From positions 1 to 9,917 of the forward strand of contig JBNJDM010000077.1 of the NCBI GenBank assembly GCA_051744925.1: 9,917 bases of DNA. The letters run 5' to 3'. Under the pieces are notes generated by a model, which saw only the letters and a list, made by a program, of their open reading frames with translations, was not told where the DNA came from and did not search any database. Source of the stretch: JACKCP01 sp051744925 (GTDB lineage: Bacteria > Desulfobacterota > Desulfobacteria > Desulfobacterales > JACKCP01). Positions 6,729 to 9,917 of the stretch are shown here, in pieces (position 1 is the stretch's first letter; each line of letters opens with the position of its first letter). The position numbers were made by a program, and so were the translations under genes.

Positions 6729-6872
6729 TAGTAATTGGCCGAAAACTAGAATTTTTTGTTCAGTTCAAGGCAGATGAAAAATTTAACCGCAGGAATACTG
6801 GGGTATTTTGAGGATTAAATTTTGATTCTAACGCAGAACTGGGCAAAAAAGGCAGTTTTCGTTCAGCAACTA
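6729..6872. repeat. 144-bp imperfect palindrome, MITE-like
   Basis: The element is symmetric about position 6800.5. Its ends are TAGT-N7-CGAAAACT (6729-6747) and the mirror AGTTTTCG-N7-ACTA (6854-6872). Inside, TTTTTTG and CAGTTC on the left pair with GAACTG and CAAAAAA on the right after a one-base shift, AAAATTTAA (6778-6786) pairs with TTAAATTTT (6815-6823), and AATAC-TGGG-GTATT closes the centre. A full-length hairpin with both ends mirrored and no coding frame fits a miniature inverted-repeat element or a folded RNA. Its right 21 bp recur at 3898-3918. Confidence 0.75.
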
Positions 6873-6885
6873 AATAGGTTATCAG

Positions 6886-6915
6886 GATTTTACATTAACC
6901 TGTAAAATCTTTTTT
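6886..6915 (+). terminator. Intrinsic terminator
   Basis: GATTTTACA (6886-6894) and TGTAAAATC (6901-6909) form a perfect 9-bp stem with a 6-nt loop, followed directly by six T (6910-6915). This is the likely end of the waaA-acyl-CoA dehydrogenase-SpoIIAA-like transcript, 177 nt after the last stop codon, and it insulates the transporter gene downstream. Confidence 0.75.
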
Positions 6916-6929
6916 CCTCCCTGATCATA

Positions 6930-6935
6930 TATAAT
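6930..6935 (+). promoter_or_regulatory. Possible -10 box of the transporter operon
   Basis: A consensus TATAAT lies just after the terminator T tract and 24 nt before the transporter ATG. No good -35 hexamer is seen at 16-18 nt upstream, since the terminator's T run occupies that place. It is positionally sensible but weak, as TATAAT occurs easily in such AT-rich DNA. Confidence 0.3.
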
Positions 6936-6959
6936 CAAAAAAATTCAGGCTTTATAAAA

Positions 6960-7859
6960 ATGGTTTATATTTTAATCAATATTTTTCCTGTAATAATGAC
7001 TTTTTTTACAGGGGTCTTACTGAAAAAACTTAAAATTGTTTCAGGAAAAGATGCTGATGCTGTTTTAAAAATAATTTTTTATGCAGGAATTCCTGCTCTT
7101 ATACTGACCAATCTTCCAGGAATTTCAGTCGACGGTATTCTTGTATTTTTGCCTGTTTTTGCAATTTTAACGCTTATCAGCTCAGGTCTTTTATCTTTTG
7201 CATTCTCGATTATTTTTAAGACAGAACAGAAAAGATCTGCAACAGGGGCAGTCGGGGCAATGATGATGAATATCGGTTTTTGCCTCCCATTTGTTATTGC
7301 ATTTTACGGAAAAGAAGGTCTTGCTAAAGCACTTATTTTTGACGCCGGAAATGCATTTTTTGTATTTACAGTAACATATTTTGTTGCAAATTTTTTCGGA
7401 ACAAATAAAACAAGACAGATAATACTTTTTGATTTCTTAAAAACACCTCCTTTGATAGCCATAATTTTTGCAATATTTTTAAATATTTATAATATTAATC
7501 TGCCTGAACCAATTTTTAAATTTTTTGAATTTTTATCAGATATGGTCTTTCCTATGATTATGCTGAGCATAGGAATAAAATTCAGCCCCGGATCAAACTT
7601 TTCTTTTTATATGCTTTTTTCTGTTTTATCAAGAATGGCAGGCGGTTTCCTTGCTGCATATTTTATGCTATCATTTATTGATGTAGATATTGTAACAAGA
7701 CAGGCTGTTTTAATGTGCTCTGCTGCACCTGTAGGTTTCAATACAATTACTTTTTCAGTTATTAAAGGCCTTGATGATGAGTTTGCAGCCTCATTAGTTT
7801 CATATTCAGCAGGTGCAGGACTGATTGTATTACCATTAATTTATTATTTTACCGGTTGA
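6960..7859 (+). CDS. AEC (auxin efflux carrier) family transporter
   Basis: This is a 299-residue inner-membrane protein with about ten hydrophobic segments (roughly 4-22, 35-52, 59-86, 98-116, 121-145, 160-177, 193-207, 214-238, 248-266 and 277-297), arranged as two halves of five, as in the AEC/PIN-like family. Family features include GVLLKKLKIV (18-27) after helix 1, YAGIPALILTN (41-51) in helix 2, a MNIGFCLPF segment (103-111), MIMLSIGIKF (199-208) and the SAAPVGFNTITF block (254-265). Bacterial members export or exchange small organic acids such as malate or malonate and other anions, but the substrate cannot be read from this sequence. Length is typical (~300). The start has only a weak AGG-containing site. 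It leads a likely three-gene operon, with 6 nt to the next gene. Confidence 0.87.
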   Translation: MVYILINIFPVIMTFFTGVLLKKLKIVSGKDADAVLKIIFYAGIPALILTNLPGISVDGILVFLPVFAILTLISSGLLSFAFSIIFKTEQKRSATGAVGAMMMNIGFCLPFVIAFYGKEGLAKALIFDAGNAFFVFTVTYFVANFFGTNKTRQIILFDFLKTPPLIAIIFAIFLNIYNINLPEPIFKFFEFLSDMVFPMIMLSIGIKFSPGSNFSFYMLFSVLSRMAGGFLAAYFMLSFIDVDIVTRQAVLMCSAAPVGFNTITFSVIKGLDDEFAASLVSYSAGAGLIVLPLIYYFTG

Positions 7860-7865
7860 TAAGAT

Positions 7866-8375
7866 ATGCTTATAAGTAAAAAAAAAGACGACTTACTTAA
7901 TAATATTTTTAAATATAAAAAAAGAATTAATGACATAGATTCTAAAATTGCTCTTTATTTATCAGACAGAACTAAATATCCTCACCCGGGGCATGAAAGC
8001 TTTATAAATGAGGTCAGAAGGTTTGAAAACCGAGTCCATGGCTATCCTGATAAAGATGTTCAGTATTTCCTGGAAAACCTTATGGAATCTTTAAGAATCC
8101 ATGAAAAAATATGGCGTCAGAAATTTAAAAATTTTGAAAATAAACGTAAAAATTTATTTAAAGAAGAAGATATAAAACAGATATACGATTCTTATATCAC
8201 TGCTATTAAAAAAAAAGGTTCAGATGAAAATTTAAGCTATAACAATTTTAAAAAACGGTTTAATAAAGCAGTTGAAATTAAATCAGAATCTTTAAAATCT
8301 GATGAAACACTTAAAGCACAGTGTCTTGACAACGGAGAGATCTTTATAAAAAAGGAAAAAATTGAACATAACTGA
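7866..8375 (+). CDS. Helical protein of unknown function
   Basis: I do not recognise this 169-residue protein with certainty. It is rich in Lys, Glu, Asn and Phe, has no signal peptide or membrane segment, and looks almost entirely helical. Residues 5-33 and 62-115 are likely amphipathic or coiled-coil helices. The segment YDSYITAIKKKGSDENLSYN (107-126) followed by FKKRF (128-132) recalls the C-terminal region of the MXAN_5187-type proteins of deltaproteobacteria, but this is a weak resemblance from memory. HPGHESF (40-46) and HGYPDKD (58-64) are the most distinctive motifs. It starts 6 nt after the transporter stop with a GATAAG site, and its last 14 nt overlap the start of ygiQ, so it is firmly part of this operon. 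The overlap argues that it is a real gene. Confidence 0.7.
   Translation: MLISKKKDDLLNNIFKYKKRINDIDSKIALYLSDRTKYPHPGHESFINEVRRFENRVHGYPDKDVQYFLENLMESLRIHEKIWRQKFKNFENKRKNLFKEEDIKQIYDSYITAIKKKGSDENLSYNNFKKRFNKAVEIKSESLKSDETLKAQCLDNGEIFIKKEKIEHN
8352..8364 (+). promoter_or_regulatory. Ribosome binding site and TTG start of ygiQ
   Basis: AAGGA (8352-8356) lies 5 nt before TTG at 8362-8364. An in-frame TAA at 8347-8349 excludes any earlier start, and the next in-frame ATG (8623) would remove about 87 conserved residues. TTG is therefore the best start and the signal lies inside the preceding gene. Confidence 0.7.
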
Positions 8376-9917
8376 TTATATACCTTCAACTCCGCAAGAA
8401 CTTAAAAAAAGGAGCTGGAGTAAACTTGATGTAATTATTGTTACCGGAGATGCTCATATAGATTCTCCTTTCATAGGTTCTGCTGTTATAGCAAGAGTTC
8501 TTCTTGATGCCGGATATAAAGTCGGCATAATATCCCAGCCTGATCCGGATTCTGACCATGATATAAAAAAACTTGGCGAGCCTTCTCTTTTCTGGGGTGT
8601 AAGTTCAGGATCCATAGATTCAATGGTTTCAAATTATACAGCCACAGGTAAAAAACGAAAAAACGATGACCTGACTCCGGGGGGTATAAACAACAAAAGA
8701 CCTGACCTTGCAACAATTAAATATACAAATCTTATTAAAAGAAATTTTAAAAACCACAGCCCCATAGTTCTTGGTGGAATTGAAGCAAGCCTTCGCAGAA
8801 TTGCCCATTATGACTATATGAAAAAAAAAATAAGAAGATCTGTGCTTTTTGATTCCAAAGCAGATTTTATCTTATACGGAATGGCAGAAAAGTCTGTAAC
8901 AGAGCTTGCAGATGCCATTAAAAATTCAAAGTCTTTTGAAAATATAAAAGGTCTTTGTTATATTTCAAAATCGGTCCCAAAAAATTTTCATATTCTTCCT
9001 TCCTACGAAGAAGTTGAAAAAGACAAAGATAAATTTGCTCAAATGTTTTTAGATTTTTACAGCAATAAAGAACCTTTTACTTCATCCGGGCTTGCACAAA
9101 AACACGGCAGCAGATACTTAATTGCAAATCCTCCCCCTGCTCCCCTTTCAACTGAAGAACTCGACCGGGTATATGAACTTCCGTTTACACGCGAGGTTCA
9201 TCCAAGTGATCAAAAAAAAGGGGAAGTAAGAGCCCAGGAGACCATAAAACATTCTGTAACAACTCACAGAGGCTGCTACGGAGAATGCAGCTTTTGTGCA
9301 ATTGCAGTTCATCAGGGAACTCTTGTTGTATCAAGAAGTGAAAAATCTATACTTGGTGAAGTAAAAAAAATAGCCGAAAGAAAAGATTTTAAAGGCTATA
9401 TTTCAGATCTTGGCGGTCCAACAGCAAATATGTACGGATTTGAATGCTCCAAAAAAATAAAAAGCGGAGCATGCAAAGATAAAAAATGCCTTTTCCCTAC
9501 AGTATGTAAAAATCTGAAGCCTGACCACAGAAATCAGATAGAACTTATAAAAAAAGCAGAAAAAATAAAAAATGTAAAAAAAGTATTTATAGCCTCAGGA
9601 ATTAGATACGATATTATTTTAAACGACCGAAATAACGGTGAAAACTATTTAAAAAAAATCATAAATGATAATATTTCCGGACAGCTTAAAATTGCGCCTG
9701 AAAATACTGAAGATAAAATTTTAAATCTTATGGGTAAACCTGATTCACAAGTTCTTTTAAAATTTAAAAATCTTTTCGACAGATTAAACAATAATAAAAA
9801 TTTTCTTACATACTACTTTATTGCAGCATTCCCCGGCAGTTCAAAAAAAGAGATGCTAAATCTGAAAAAATTCTGTATAAATAAACTTAAACATACTCCA
9901 AAACAGGTTCAGATTTT
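8362..9917 (+). CDS. ygiQ: YgiQ family radical SAM protein (UPF0313), 3' end cut by window
   Basis: About 518 residues are visible of a protein that is usually some 600-740 long, so the C-terminus lies beyond the window. The N-terminal part has DVIIVTGDAHIDSPFIG (23-39) and GYKVGIISQPD (51-61), a B12-binding-like fold typical of this family. GGINNKRPD (108-115 region) and GGIEASLRR (138-146) follow. The radical SAM cluster motif is C305-x3-C309-x2-C312 (RGCYGECSFC), binding the 4Fe-4S cluster used to cleave S-adenosylmethionine. Further on come DLGGPTANMYG (349-359), four more cysteines (362, 371, 376, 382) that are a family hallmark and may bind a second cluster, IASGIRYD (410-417) and LKIAPENTE (442-450). 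No reaction is established for YgiQ. It starts at TTG, overlapping the preceding gene by 14 nt. Confidence 0.95.
   Translation, partial: MNITDYIPSTPQELKKRSWSKLDVIIVTGDAHIDSPFIGSAVIARVLLDAGYKVGIISQPDPDSDHDIKKLGEPSLFWGVSSGSIDSMVSNYTATGKKRKNDDLTPGGINNKRPDLATIKYTNLIKRNFKNHSPIVLGGIEASLRRIAHYDYMKKKIRRSVLFDSKADFILYGMAEKSVTELADAIKNSKSFENIKGLCYISKSVPKNFHILPSYEEVEKDKDKFAQMFLDFYSNKEPFTSSGLAQKHGSRYLIANPPPAPLSTEELDRVYELPFTREVHPSDQKKGEVRAQETIKHSVTTHRGCYGECSFCAIAVHQGTLVVSRSEKSILGEVKKIAERKDFKGYISDLGGPTANMYGFECSKKIKSGACKDKKCLFPTVCKNLKPDHRNQIELIKKAEKIKNVKKVFIASGIRYDIILNDRNNGENYLKKIINDNISGQLKIAPENTEDKILNLMGKPDSQVLLKFKNLFDRLNNNKNFLTYYFIAAFPGSSKKEMLNLKKFCINKLKHTPKQVQI

Noticed and set aside
8486..8716. Minus-strand open frame inside ygiQ
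   Set aside because: It lies opposite conserved YgiQ residues; the plus-strand frame is clearly the coding one.

Overview
The window is strongly AT-rich, with long A and T runs inside genes as well as between them. It reads as a chromosomal segment of a Gram-negative bacterium. The Kdo transferase WaaA implies lipopolysaccharide, and the GspF-type protein implies a two-membrane secretion or pilus system. The FmdB-type zinc ribbon with a Gly/Cys-rich tail, the small SpoIIAA-like protein and the YgiQ radical SAM protein together suggest an anaerobic Desulfobacterota lineage, perhaps Desulfobacterales. That placement is inference from protein style; no rRNA or other marker is present.

Layout. 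Bases 1-556 hold no convincing gene but are dense in repeats: inverted copies of a CTCTGCCCTTTACCCAC motif, a cluster of three hairpins resembling a REP/REPIN element, and a perfect 12-bp-arm palindrome. A small zinc-ribbon gene (557-769) lies on the minus strand. It is followed by a featureless AT-rich gap, then gspF (1079-2302) and an MBL-fold hydrolase (2408-3457) on the plus strand. A shared hairpin terminator separates the hydrolase from a convergent small PQ-loop membrane protein gene (3499-3768, minus). After a divergent gap comes a probable operon of waaA (3966-5246), a divergent acyl-CoA dehydrogenase homologue (5271-6341) and a SpoIIAA-like protein (6341-6709, overlapping by 1 nt). 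The next gap contains a 144-bp symmetric imperfect palindrome (MITE-like) and a strong intrinsic terminator. A second probable operon follows: AEC-family transporter (6960-7859), a helical protein of unknown function (7866-8375) and ygiQ (8362 to window end). ygiQ starts at TTG inside the preceding gene and is cut by the window edge.

How the genes work together. No single pathway links them. waaA is envelope biogenesis, gspF belongs to a secretion or pilus inner-membrane platform, and the rest are metabolic or unknown housekeeping genes. I do not see a defence system, CRISPR array, prophage or biosynthetic cluster. The most unusual content is non-coding: several small palindromic mobile-like repeats, one of which has a 21-bp end that also occurs alone upstream of waaA.
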